DNA from: Dicaeum eximium
Lineage: Eukaryota > Chordata > Aves > Passeriformes > Dicaeidae
Assembly: GCA_013396995.1 (NCBI GenBank)
Contig: VWZP01002201.1
Span: 677,816-741,815, forward strand
Direction: 5' to 3'
Length of the DNA stretch: 64,000 bases
Of this stretch, positions 11,901-22,300 are shown piece by piece; position 1 is the stretch's first letter; each line of letters opens with the position of its first letter. Below the pieces are notes generated by a model. That model had not been told where the DNA came from. It did not search any database and saw nothing but the letters and a program-made list of their open reading frames with translations. The translations under genes and the position numbers were made by a program.

Positions 11901-12395
11901 TGCGGGCCCTGCTGGGCTCCAAGCACAAGGTCTGCATGGACCTCCGAGCCAACCTGAAGCAAGTGAAGAAGGAGGACACTGAGAAGGTATCCTTCCCTCT
12001 TCCTTTTTTCCCTAACAGGAGTTGCCTCCACCCTTCAGGGCTCACACTTCCCTGTATGATAGAGAGGGTTGAGAATGACTCTTTCTCCATAGTGTTCTTC
12101 TTCCTGCTCAGTATTTCCTTCTCTGTCATCCATGATGTTGAAACACGAGGGTGCAGTTCAAAAAGATGTACAGCATGGGTGGAACTGGGTTCCTCTAGCT
12201 GCCATGGGGGTTTCCATGGCTGGACTGGTGTGGGGCCTGGGCTGGGTGGGTTCTTACCCCGGCACCATTCACATCAATGAACCATCCCTCCCACAGGAGA
12301 AGGATCTCCGTGATGTCGGTGACTGGAGGAAGAACATTGAGGAGAAGTCTGGCATGGAGGGCAGAAAGAAGATGTTCGAGGCTGGCGAGTCCTAA
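8894..12395 (+). CDS. TNNI2: Fast skeletal muscle troponin I (gene span, 7 coding exons)
   Basis: Inhibitory subunit of the troponin complex on thin filaments of fast-twitch muscle. It blocks actomyosin ATPase until Ca2+-troponin C binds it. Joined coding exons are 8894-8901, 9082-9088, 10857-10898, 11069-11197, 11588-11677, 11810-11986 and 12297-12395. All junctions are GT-AG, the phase is intact throughout, and the product is 183 residues, the length I recall for bird fast TnI. Visible parts in order: the MSDEEKKRR start, an N-terminal helix that binds TnC (about 12-48), the TnT-binding coiled-coil helix (about 58-104), the inhibitory peptide GKFKRPPLRRVR at 105-116, the switch helix MSADAMLRALLG at 117-128, and the actin-binding C-terminus ending KKMFEAGES. 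The start has AAG before ATG, and a non-coding exon lies upstream. LSP1 follows on the same strand. The cardiac-type N-terminal extension is absent, which separates it from TNNI3. Confidence 0.97.
9082..9088 (+). CDS. TNNI2: TNNI2 exon 3, seven-nucleotide microexon
   Basis: TGAAGAG sits between an acceptor (TTTTCCTGAACAG, preceded by about 60 nt of near-continuous pyrimidines from 9021) and a consensus GTAAGT donor. It completes Asp-3 and adds Glu-4 and Glu-5, bringing the frame to phase 0. Without it the joined frame fails. A 7-bp exon is, to my knowledge, a known feature of bird fast TnI genes. Confidence 0.93.
9089..10856 (+). other. TNNI2: TNNI2 intron 3
   Basis: A 1.77-kb intron between the microexon and exon 4. 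It starts GTAAGT and ends CTTCCACTTGCAG. Apart from chance frames I see no exon, repeat or clear regulatory cluster in it. Confidence 0.7.
10857..10898 (+). CDS. TNNI2: TNNI2 exon 4
   Basis: Fourteen codons encode KKRRAATARRQHLK (residues 6-19), the basic N-terminal segment that starts the first TnC-binding helix. Flanked by CTTGCAG and GTACGT, phase 0 to 0. Confidence 0.95.
11069..11197 (+). CDS. TNNI2: TNNI2 exon 5
   Basis: Forty-three codons, residues 20-62 (starts SAMLQLAVTEIEKE, ends GSMQELQ). This is the rest of the TnC-binding helix and the conserved NYLAEHCPPLSLPG linker. Acceptor CTTCCAG, donor GTACAG, phase 0 to 0. Confidence 0.96.
11588..11677 (+). CDS. TNNI2: TNNI2 exon 6
   Basis: Thirty codons, residues 63-92 (starts ELCKKLHAKIESVDEERYD). 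This is part of the long helix that pairs with troponin T. Acceptor TTCCCAG, donor GTGAGT, phase 0 to 0. Confidence 0.96.
11810..11986 (+). CDS. TNNI2: TNNI2 exon 7 (inhibitory and switch regions)
   Basis: Fifty-nine codons, residues 93-151. It contains the inhibitory peptide GKFKRPPLRRVR (105-116), which binds actin or TnC, and the switch helix that follows. Acceptor CCCCCCAG, donor GTATCC, phase 0 to 0. The exon is GC-richer than its flanks, as expected for strongly conserved coding sequence. Confidence 0.97.
12297..12395 (+). CDS. TNNI2: TNNI2 exon 8 (C-terminus)
   Basis: Thirty-two codons plus TAA, residues 152-183, starting EKDLRDVGDWRKN and ending EAGES. This is the C-terminal mobile domain that binds actin-tropomyosin. 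Acceptor CTCCCACAG. The 3' UTR follows directly. Confidence 0.97.
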   Translation, partial: EKDLRDVGDWRKNIEEKSGMEGRKKMFEAGES

Positions 12396-12545
12396 GCACC
12401 TGTGTCTCCACACCTGTGCTCCTGTCCCCGCTGTCCCCCTGCCCCGCCGGGCTCAGGGGCGCTGGCTGGGGCCATTTCTCTCTAGTTTTGCGAAGAGCTG
12501 CATGATGGCAGCAGTGATGTAAATAAAGCTTTGGTGGGAGAGGTG
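12396..12545 (+). terminator. TNNI2: TNNI2 3' UTR and poly(A) signal
   Basis: A short 3' UTR of about 150 nt. AATAAA is at 12522-12527, and a GT-rich downstream element (GGTGGGAGAGGTGGGTGTTG) follows from about 12533. Cleavage is expected near 12540. Confidence 0.85.
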
Positions 12546-13195
12546 GGTGTTGCCTGCCTGGGTGGCCAGACCCTGACTCATGCCACGGTGCCAGCAGGGG
12601 CTGCCTCACTGTGGCAGTCCTGGTGGGGATGGGCAGGCTTTGGCAGGGGCTGTGCTGAGGAGATGGGGGACCTCTCTGCTGTTGGTCCCTGTCCAAGGCT
12701 GCAGATGCTCCTGCCCTTCTCCAGTGGTGAAGAGACAAAGATATAACAATCCAAGCCCCAGGAGGTGTTGCAGAACCTCAACCCATGATGGCACCAGCAG
12801 GAAGCTGTGGGGAAGAGCTGAGAAGAGGGGTGGCATCTGCAGGGCAGAAGCAGACCCTTTGGCTCTGGTGGGATTTGAGAGGTGCAAAATCAGGAGAACC
12901 TTGAAAGCACCCGCAGCAGCACCCTGGGACTGGTGCATTTGTAGGGTGCTGTGGTTTTGAGATGATGGCTGTCACCAGAGTGGCATGGGGAGCTGGGGGG
13001 GCAGTGGGTCACTCCTCTCCCTGCCATGGTGGGCATGTCCATGTGCCCGCTTTTCTTTAGGGTTAGCCCAGGACTTGCAAATTTTTAGCTGCTGACAAGT
13101 AAGATCTTAAACCAGCCTCAATGGTTTTTAAAAGAAAACAAACCAACCCCCCAAATTCACCTTCCTTCTGCCCTCTCCCATCCCCCCAAACCCTC
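12546..13195 (+). other. Short TNNI2-LSP1 intergenic interval
   Basis: About 650 bp between the TNNI2 cleavage site and the upstream LSP1 promoter. Mostly unique GC-rich sequence. CCAGCAGGGGCTG at 12591-12603 resembles a partial CTCF core. No exon or repeat is seen. Confidence 0.5.
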
Positions 13196-13199
13196 AGCC

Positions 13200-13310
13200 C
13201 ACGAAGTTTCCGGCGCAGCTCACTTCTGCTGAGCGCAGGAAAAGCGGAACAGCGGCAGCACCCTGGTGCTGGAGCTGTCTGTGGGGCTGCCGTGCCAGCC
13301 AGGGGAGAAG
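13200..13310 (+). promoter_or_regulatory. LSP1: Upstream LSP1 promoter / 5' UTR (leukocyte-type candidate)
   Basis: There is no TATA box. Three ETS-core motifs occur close together: TTTCCGG at 13207-13213, CAGGAAAA at 13236-13243 and GCGGAA at 13244-13249. This is typical of PU.1/ETS-driven myeloid and lymphoid promoters. The start site is not determined; leukocyte activity is inferred. Confidence 0.4.
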
Positions 13311-13390
13311 ATGTCAGACTCGGAGGGCTGCCAGGAGGGTGCAGAAGGAATGAGCCAAGTGGGAGATGAATCCCCCGAGGAGAACGAGAG
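13311..13390 (+). CDS. LSP1: LSP1 alternative first coding exon 1a
   Basis: ATG at 13311 in good context (A at -3) opens MSDSEGCQEGAEGMSQVGDE and continues to 26 codons plus AG before the donor GTGAGG. The acidic N-terminus resembles the start of the long leukocyte form in mammals. The AG overhang joins the G of exon 2 to make Arg and restores the LTAQWSVED frame. An additional exon between 1a and 2 cannot be excluded. Confidence 0.7.
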
Positions 13391-16300
13391 GTGAGGCTTG
13401 GGGACACCACAGCTGCCTTCCAGCCCCAGGATACTGGGAAGCTGGGAGGGCATGGTGGGAAAGGAGGATGTGCAGCCAGAACAGTGGTGACCCAAGAGGC
13501 TGGAACAGGTCAGATGTTCCATCAGGCTTTTGACAAGCTTCTCCAGCTAGAGGAAACTTAGATTTCCTAAAGGTCTCATCCCCTTCAAAGCTCTTGGGAA
13601 GGGATTTATCGAGTGGGAACCCCAGCTCCAGAAGCAGGCAAGCTCAAGTGAGAGGTCTGGTGACCTGGAGCTGCTCTGCAGCTGAAATCAGCCCCATCTC
13701 TAAGACCTCTCTAATGTGGAGATCAGCTGCCTCCTCTCCTTGCTGGCCACATCTGATTTTTTGCTGCATCCCCTACGTCTCCAGCCGAATTAACCTGGCA
13801 ATGTTTCAGGCTGGCTGCTGTAAAATTATTTATCTCCCTGTGCCCCTGCTCTGCTTTATTGCTTTATCAGCAGGGACTGTAAAATTTGGGGTCTCTTCAC
13901 TTGAATGCAGATAGCTTTCCATGAGGGCTAAAAGACACATCAGTAGCAGAGACCACATCTGTGTGTGGTGGAGGCAGATGGATAAGCTTGGTCAAAGTGC
14001 ATCACCCAGAAGTGCTCAGATTTGGACTGGATTCAGGCTGAGCACCCAGGGAGCTTAGGAGGTTGCCTGATTTTTCACCTCCAGCTTCAAAGCTCCCATT
14101 AGCATTTCTCCCCAAGGCTTCTGAGAGCCAGCACAGCTAATGTTGACAGGGAAAAACACCCCTGAGTGACAATGAGAGGAGAAAGGTGTGTCATCTCCTG
14201 TCATCGGTGTCTGCAGTAAGTGCTTCTGCTGACACCTGACAGCAATTAGCCTCGGCTGAAGATTTGACTGGAAGCTTCAAAAGGTGCTGGAAGGCTCTGT
14301 ACCTGACTCTGTTGCTGAAACAAAGGGGAAGCCTTGGTGCTGGGGGAGCACAGGGGTTTCCTCAGCACCGGGATCGATGTGATTCCCAGCATTGTTCCTG
14401 CCAGGCTGTGCCTCTGCTGCAGGCTCAGCTCACCTTGCAGCAGCCAGGAGCAGGTGCTGTGCATGGCCCAAGGCAAGCAAACCTTCCTGATCCCCTCCTG
14501 CTGCACTAAGTGCAGGAACTTTGGTGCATGCAGGGCACCCGGTGGGGTCTGCTGGTGGGGCTGGGTCAGCTTGTTCCCTTTTCTGTTTCCTGCTGGAGTT
14601 TCAGCTAAGTAAAAGGCTGCCTGGAGGAGTCTGTTCTGTAGCACACAGACCCTTACAAGCCTTGTTAAAAAAGAGTGTGAACGCTGACAGCAGGGTGGCA
14701 CATCCTTTCCTCTCTAGCTGTGTTTTAGAATTTTAATGAAATATGAAAATTTAGGGCAAAAATAGCGAGCAGAAATTAGTTCCTCTTTGTTTTAAAAATA
14801 TGAAGAACTACTTTCCCTTACCATTTGTACAATAGTTACATGTGCAGCTCTAAACTCTCTTGCTTTTCCTTGTGCTGTTTAAATGCTTGCTAGATTCTGG
14901 CAATTTCCACTCCCAAAATGGAGGAAGGAAGTGTTTACTTGCTGTTTGGGTCTACCTTTTCTCACCCTGTGGCTAGCTTCTCTCCCTGATCTCCTCTCCT
15001 TGATGAAAAAGCTCTTTTCAAGCTGACCCATGTATGGATGGAGGCAGGACAAGGGTCTAAGGACAGCCTAAAGCATGATGGATGTCAGAGCAACCAATCT
15101 TGTGTTGGAGCTGCCAGGAAAGTAAATCCCAAGGCTCCTGGGTGTAATGCACAGTGGGAGACATCAGGAGAAAAATATTGGTGCTGTGTTTCCATAGACA
15201 ATGAACCACATCTTTTTAACTGTGCCCAGTGTATAAAGGAGCATGCATTAGAAAATGTCCTAGAAATATTAATTTGACATAGCCTGCTCTGTTTCCTCAT
15301 ACAAACTGGGACACACTGGGAAAGTCCTGCTGATGCTGGAGTAACACTGCTTAAACCTGACCAGTGTTCTGCTCTCTTCCATGAACTGGAATTGCAATAT
15401 GGGAAACTGCTGTGGTGTGAGCCTTCCCAAAAAAGCGAGGAGCTGGGGGGGGAGGTCTGGAGAGGTCTGCTTGGGTTGTCCTGCCTTGATGGGGAGAGGT
15501 TGGGAGCCCAGCATGTGCAGGGTCTGTTGGTCAGAGCTCTCTCCATAAAGCTCTGGAGGCTTCAGGTAACTCCTGCCCTCAGTTCCTACCCCCATGGCCG
15601 GGCAGGTCCCTTGGGCTGTGCTCTGCAGGATATCTGCACCTGGGAGGCAGATGGGCTTCTCCAAATCCCCCTGCCCCCATCCTCCTGGGGCTCCCCTCCC
15701 CACGAGCTGCAGCAGGCAGCCCATGTATGGTCACTGCCTGGGGACAGGCTCTGCTGTGCCAGCAAGCCCCAGGCTTTTCCTTGCCACGTCCATCCCCAGC
15801 TGTCTTGAATTCTCCAGATCCTTGGAGGAGTCTCAAGGGTCTTTGCTGGAATGACTGCTGTTGCTAAGTATACCCGTGGTTGGAAGGAGGTTGTTTGGGA
15901 AAACTGATACTTGGAGAGGTTTTGGACCCCTCAGTACACCAGATTCCTTGGGGGTAGGATGGAGGGATGGCTGATCCCTGCTCAGGAGGGACTGGCTGCA
16001 GTTTGACCCAGCTGGGCTCATTAAAGTGGAAAAATAGTAGGGAAATGAACAGGGGAGACCAGATGGATTAGTTAATGAAGCTGGGTTATACTTCTGGTTT
16101 CCAAATTGGATATAGGTGCTCTGGCAGTGGCATTAGGGATAAAGAACTGTCTCTAATTATAGGAGGTATCAGGTGCCTTCACTGTCCTTTTCTCCTTGAG
16201 GAAAAAAAAATAAATTAAGCCTGGCTTGCCTTGCCTTGCCTCCAAGCTCATTTTGGTATGTAAAGCTATGGGTTTGGAGGAGTGTGTGTTGAAGCAGGGG

Positions 16301-19300
16301 ATTGCCCAGCAGCCTTCATTTGAATTGCACTTTTCTTTTTAAAACACAGAAGACTCTCTACTAACTAAAAGGCTGGCTTTTTAAAAACTCTTGGTGTGGA
16401 GTCTGGCTCTGAAGCTTGTGGGAATCCCTTGCCCCTGGATTTTGTAAGGTGAACTTACTTCAGAGGGTTTAGGGCTTTTCCCCAAAGCTGAAAACGCTGT
16501 GATAACTGGAAGGGCTGGCTGTGCAGCAGGGAAGTGCTTAACCTTGGCATGCCCTGGGGATCCTGGGCCCCTCTGCTCTGACCTTCACTGACCTTGCTAA
16601 TCCAGCCCTGACTGATGCTCTGCCTGCATCCCCCTTTGCATCTGTCACCCCTGTGACCCACAGGCCCAACTGTGGGCTCTGCCTGGGGGCTGAGCTGACT
16701 CCTTGCTGCCCTGGTGCTCTCTTCAGAGCTGGGCTTGCTCCCAGCCAGGCACTCATCCAGCCTGGCTGCTGCTTCTGCCAGGACACTGACTCACATCTGG
16801 ACAGACCACCTGGCCAGGAGGTGCTCCTAGACCTTGTCAGGGCCATGTTTTTGTTGGGAATGGCTTTTTCTTTGAGGGGGGTGGGAATCCTGACCCACAG
16901 AAAGCTGTTCTCAGGCTCCAGGAGGCATTGGTACGACCACCAGGCTCCTGAGAGCGTAACCTGGCTCTGGCTGACTGCAAACCTGCGGTGGTGCTCAGAG
17001 GGAACATCACGAGGATTTGGTGCTCTCACTCCATCCTCCCCATGCTGCCCTCCTGGCACAGTCCAGCCTTGCAAACCTGCCTGGCAGGGATGGTGCCTGC
17101 TCACCTGGAACAGGTGAGGGAGGGCTCTGCTCCCCCAGCTTGCACAGGAGCTTGGACCTCCTGTAGCTGCAGTTCCTGTTCTCTTGATGAGTCCAATAAA
17201 CTCCTCACCAGGCTGAGTCCTTGGGATTACTGAGGGGGTGCTTTGGCATCCTTTGAAGCCAAATGCACGGGGAATGGAGCTTCATGGTGTGGTTCTGTTC
17301 TAAAGTCTTTCATGAGGAGAAGCCTTGGGGATGGACATCAATGAAAGGAAGACACAGCGGTGTATGATAGGGGCTCAGGCCTCTTTACCCAGGTTGTGTG
17401 CTGGATGATGGCCATTTGCTATGGGTCAAAAAATGTGTCCTAGGAGGTGCTGCACATTCTGGGAAAGCAGCTGTCCTGCATGACATGAATTTGGTGTGAT
17501 CAGTACCAGAGGAGCACCCAAGGAGTCCAGCCAGGGTCAGGGTGTCACCATGGTGGGTGTTATGTGGCTATGCCTGTGGCTCCTGCCTCAGGGACAGAGG
17601 ACAGGTTATCTCTACTGCAAGGCCAGACAGCTGAGGTTGAGATGTTTAGGAAGGTGAAGGGATGCCCTGACTGTAGAACTTGCCCACTGTGGGCTGGGTA
17701 CCCAGGAGAGCTGGTTTCCTATTGGGCCTGTGTGACATCTGCCAGGCCTTGGCAGCTGTCTTAGGTAACCCAAGGCATCCCACATGTGACACCTCAGTTT
17801 AGGCACTGAATCATTCCCTGATTTCCCAGAGTCAGCTAGGAAGCACAGGCCAGTAGTGAGATTTGAGCCCAGCTCTCCTGAGGCTTGGCCAGGTGCCTCA
17901 CAGTCCTTGGCCTGTCCACATGTCCCACAGAGGCTCAGTCACGAGTGGGTTAACCAGCCCCACTTGGAGCCCATGGATGTTCTCCTTGCCAGTGCATCTG
18001 TCCTAACACACACCAGATGTGTGAGGCAGCCTTTGAAGTGTCTTAGTCCCAGGTTTCAGCACTCAGAGTTGCCTTTCTCGTGGGCAGGTCTCCAGTGGCT
18101 TTCTGGGGGCTCCACTCCTGCAGCCCCCATCCCCTGCAGGAGAACTGGCAGCAAGGCAGGACAAAACATCTTCTGCCATTTGCTGCTTTAAGCAAGTCCC
18201 TCCTGGGATGGGCTGCTGGGGCTGGCAGCAGAGCTCCATTTTCAGTCATGTGTGGCAGTGTCAAACCCAGGAGCTACTGGGGTTCAGCAGTGGTGGTTCC
18301 CAGCAGCCTGGTGCATCTGGTCCTGGTCCAAGGAACACATGGATAAAGAGGAAGATACACGAGCAAACCCAGCTGGATTAATTAATGAATAGTAATGGCA
18401 GTCAGTGGGCTTGTATTGGCTTAATTGGTGACTTCCACCCAGTGGTCTGAAAACTTGGGGCAATCTGCAAGCAGTTGAGCTGAGAAGTGCAGGACTCAGA
18501 TTAGCTGTGGCTCAGTTTGTTTGGATTTCTCTTGCTATTGCACAGACATGTAGGCCCAACTGCTTTTGCCAGTGTTTGTCAACACCATCCCTCTCCTGCC
18601 ATAGAGAGAGCTCTGCCAGTTTGCATCAGCTGGAGGCTTTGGTTCTTTTGCTTACGTGCTCATTTTGAAAACAGATTTTTTTTTTTTGTCAGGGATTCAT
18701 TCTGCACTTCCAAGGAAGCCTCGCTCCCAGCTCTAGGTATCTGTTGCTTGCTGCAGCTGACTAGACAGTTTGTGCAGTGCCTTTTATCAAGTCCTTGCCA
18801 GAAAGCTTGGAAAATATGATCTCTTCTTCTGTGCTTGTGCATGCTTGTGCTTTTCTGCTGCAGAAGCAGTTTCCTTTCCAGTGCAAGCTTGCTTTGGAGC
18901 CATTAGCATTGACAAACTCTAAATTATTGACAGACCCCAAAAAATCATGGCTGCCAGCTATTTAGGAGGGGCAGAGTTCTTTCCCAATAAAATTGATGAC
19001 AATAATAATTTCCTTTTGAAATAAGTGCCTCCTTGCAGTTGTCACGTAGCTGCCGCTAGCAGGAGCTGAGAGCATTGTGCCCAAGCTGAGCTGTCTGGAA
19101 GGGCAGACTGCTGTGATACACAGGCTCTGGTGGGATCTCTTCCTGGGGGTGGCATTTGTCTTCTGCTGCTTCTCCATTTGCCATCTCCCTGCACACACCA
19201 TTAGCTGCCCTTTGTGCAGAAAGGCTCCTCTTAGCTTTTTTTTTGGGCCCCTCTTTGGAGCATGAATGACTATCTTCCCCCTTGATAGAGCCATGTGTCT

Positions 19301-22300
19301 TCAAGCTTTTTGGATACATGATGATGCTTTTGAGAGCCCTTTCAAAAGAGCTCCTGCCTTTTGCCCAGTTCAGCGAGGAAAGCGTGGATGGATATGGGCA
19401 AGCTGATATTAGATGCCTTTCTCTGGGACAAGGAAGAGCTTGAAGTGAGGGATGCAGGAACTGTCAGATGATGCTTGGGAGTTCCTTCTTATCCACTGAG
19501 TCCCCCCTGACCCAGCTGGAGTGCCAGCCCGGCAGCGTGAGGCGGAGATGAATGGTTGCTAAAACTGCTTGTGTTGCACAGCACAGCGCTGCATCAGAGC
19601 CTGGAGCCAGCTGCAGATGAGCTAATGAGTTTATATTGGGCAGAAGCTGTATTTTACTTCTTGAAAGCTGTGTGGTCAGCTGAGCAGCACAGCTCCACAC
19701 AGGGCTGTGCCTGTGCAGTGGAACTCACCTACAGGCCCAGGCACAAAATGTGCTGCACGGCTTTGGGCCAGCTTAAACGTGTCCACCCTGAGCCACCTGG
19801 TGAAGGAAGGTGGTGCCTCTGTTACTGGTAGTGCACCTCTTATACCCTGCAGGGGAGATGTCTGAAGGTGTCTTCAGCTGCCCAGTGTCCATCTAATCCA
19901 CCTAGTCAAAGCAAAGACCACTACATTTATTTAAAATAGATATTCAAAATTCAAATTCATTCAGCATCTTTCCAAAGCTTGGTGAGCAGAGACTTGTGAC
20001 GAAGCAATGTGATGCTATAAAAAGGCCTTTTTCAGATTTTTCCTACAGTGTCTGCTGGGGGAAGACAATCCCTTGGCAGCAGCTGCCTGTATCTTATCCA
20101 TCCTGGCTGGAGTCCTTTGTCCTGCTTCTTGGCCTTGTGGTAGACAAGCATCCCTAAGAGATGGAGCCTGCCTCCTCAGGGGCCAATAGTTCTCCTCTTG
20201 TCCTGCAATGACCCTCCTGTGTGGGATGGGAGTGTCTTATCTGCAGCCATTGTTTTGTTTTCCTGTCTCTTTCCCGATGGCTTTGTTGATCTAACACAAT
20301 ATATAGATAGCAGTGCACAGTATCAGTAATGATGCTGGCTCGACATGCTGGACCAGCTGCACTCCTCCAGGACTTGGCTGAGTCTCTTGGCCTTGGCTCT
20401 GGTCTGGGAAACCCTGATGGTGGCTCACCACAGTGGCTCAGGTGGTCTCTTGCTGTTTGCCCAGCCCTTGGTGCAACAGGAGCCCAAATCTCCTCTAACT
20501 GTGCTGGGCTGCCCTGTTAATGCTTCGCCCCTTCCCTGTTTTTTAAATCCATCCTTTGTCCTTGTGTTTATCACCCCTGGAGCAAAAGCATCTTCTCTTA
20601 CAAGGCTTGTAAATTTGCATCTTCCCCTCTCACTGATAAATGAAGCTAACTTCATGATGAAACCTAATGATTTTAGGATTATGAATGTACCCCTTAAGTT
20701 CTCCAGGAGTGTCTGTTTTCCATTCTGTGTGAGGGTGAGAGGTGGCAGTGGGGTAGAAGAAGAAGGATGCTCCTTCTTCCTAGATCCAGCTTCTGATTCC
20801 CTCTCATTTCTGCCTCTTTGGATATCAGAGGAAGAAAGTCCTCACTGATCCCATGCCAAATATTTCAGACACAGTGTTTGTTGGCTGTTTAGACCCACAA
20901 TTATTCATGTTTTTCATGGTGCTCCTCTGAGCACGTTGGCCTGGCAACAACTCTGAGCCAACAGAGCTGGCTCCTGCCTACAGCACCCCCTCCCTGAACA
21001 CCCATGGGCCATGCAGTGCCTTGGGAATATCCTCTCCTGACTCATGCCAGCACAGAGGAAGGCTTGCTGGGCAGCATCACTGGGACTGGACTGCTTGCCC
21101 TGCACCCTGAGCTAATTGCAGATCTCTGGCGCCCTGCCCTCCTGGCAGCACACTCTGGTGCTTGTGAAGAGCTGCTCTGGTGGGAAGGAGACGATGTGCT
21201 GCTTTTGGCTGCTAGTGCTGCTGTTTCCTCAGGATTATCTCTTGTTTGCCTGTCTTGGTCTCTGTATTTGGCTGCCCAAAAGTGAGTGCTGAGTGAGCTG
21301 GACTGAGTTAAGTGGGAATTCAGGGTGAAGGTGAGGTGGGCAAACCCTACCCCTCAGGCCAAGGTGTAAACCACACCATCTGTGCAGCTGGTGTACCAAT
21401 GGTGTGCCCTTTTCTCTGGGGGAGCTGGGCAAATGCTGATGCCTGCCAGGCTGGTTTCAAAGTGGTGGATGCATGTGCCTGGTGAGGAGAGGCTGGTGGG
21501 ATGGCAGAGGGAAAGATGCATCATTTAAAAGGAAAATCAGAGACCCCCCCCCATCCATTACATTGTCCTAGGGGCTGCTGGTGGAGGCACAGGGTCTCCA
21601 GCTGAGATAGGGCTCTTAGTCCTTGCTGAAGATGTGAGGCTGTCCCTGTGAGAACATCTTCTTGGGGTGGGATGTGCATGTCCACTGACCTGCAGGCATG
21701 GACCTCTGGAAACCATGCTGGCAGATGGTGGCACTTGTAAAGGACTGGCCCTTGCAGCAACTGTGATTTGGGGTTTATGCTGACAGTGGTTGACATCCCA
21801 GCAGTATTGGAGAAAAGTACTTGGGCTGTATTTCCTCACTAGCAGGACTAGGGTATTTTTTTCNTGATTTTGCAACTAGTGCTGCATAGCAGAATGATTG
21901 TGTAATTAACGGGAACTGGTGCAGCCCTATCGCTGCTCTGGGACTGCAGCCCTGCTTCCCACAGGGATGGAGGCAGACCCGCTCTCTCTCACAGCATCTC
22001 GCCTTCCCTGCCTTCCCTGCTGCTGGGAAGAGCTTTGGGGAACTCCAGTGCCACACAGCGTGCTCCTGGCTGCTCCAGTTCCTGTAGTGGGGTGGTGTTT
22101 GCTGCAGAGATTTATGGTGGCTCCCCGAGCTTAAACCGTGCCAAAAAATAACAGATGAATTAATTCTTTGTTTTTCTTCCTGTGTCCACTGTACTCCTAC
22201 CCACTTCCTGGTGGGATCAGGGGGTTTGTTTCTGTGAAAGGATCCGAGCAGCTGTGGAACTGATGCTGACCTTACTGTTCCTGGTGTGACTCACACTGAT

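Noticed and set aside
16538..17104. 188-codon - strand frame in LSP1 intron
   Set aside because: Unrecognised, no splice or promoter context. Both strands are open here, typical of GC-rich non-coding DNA.
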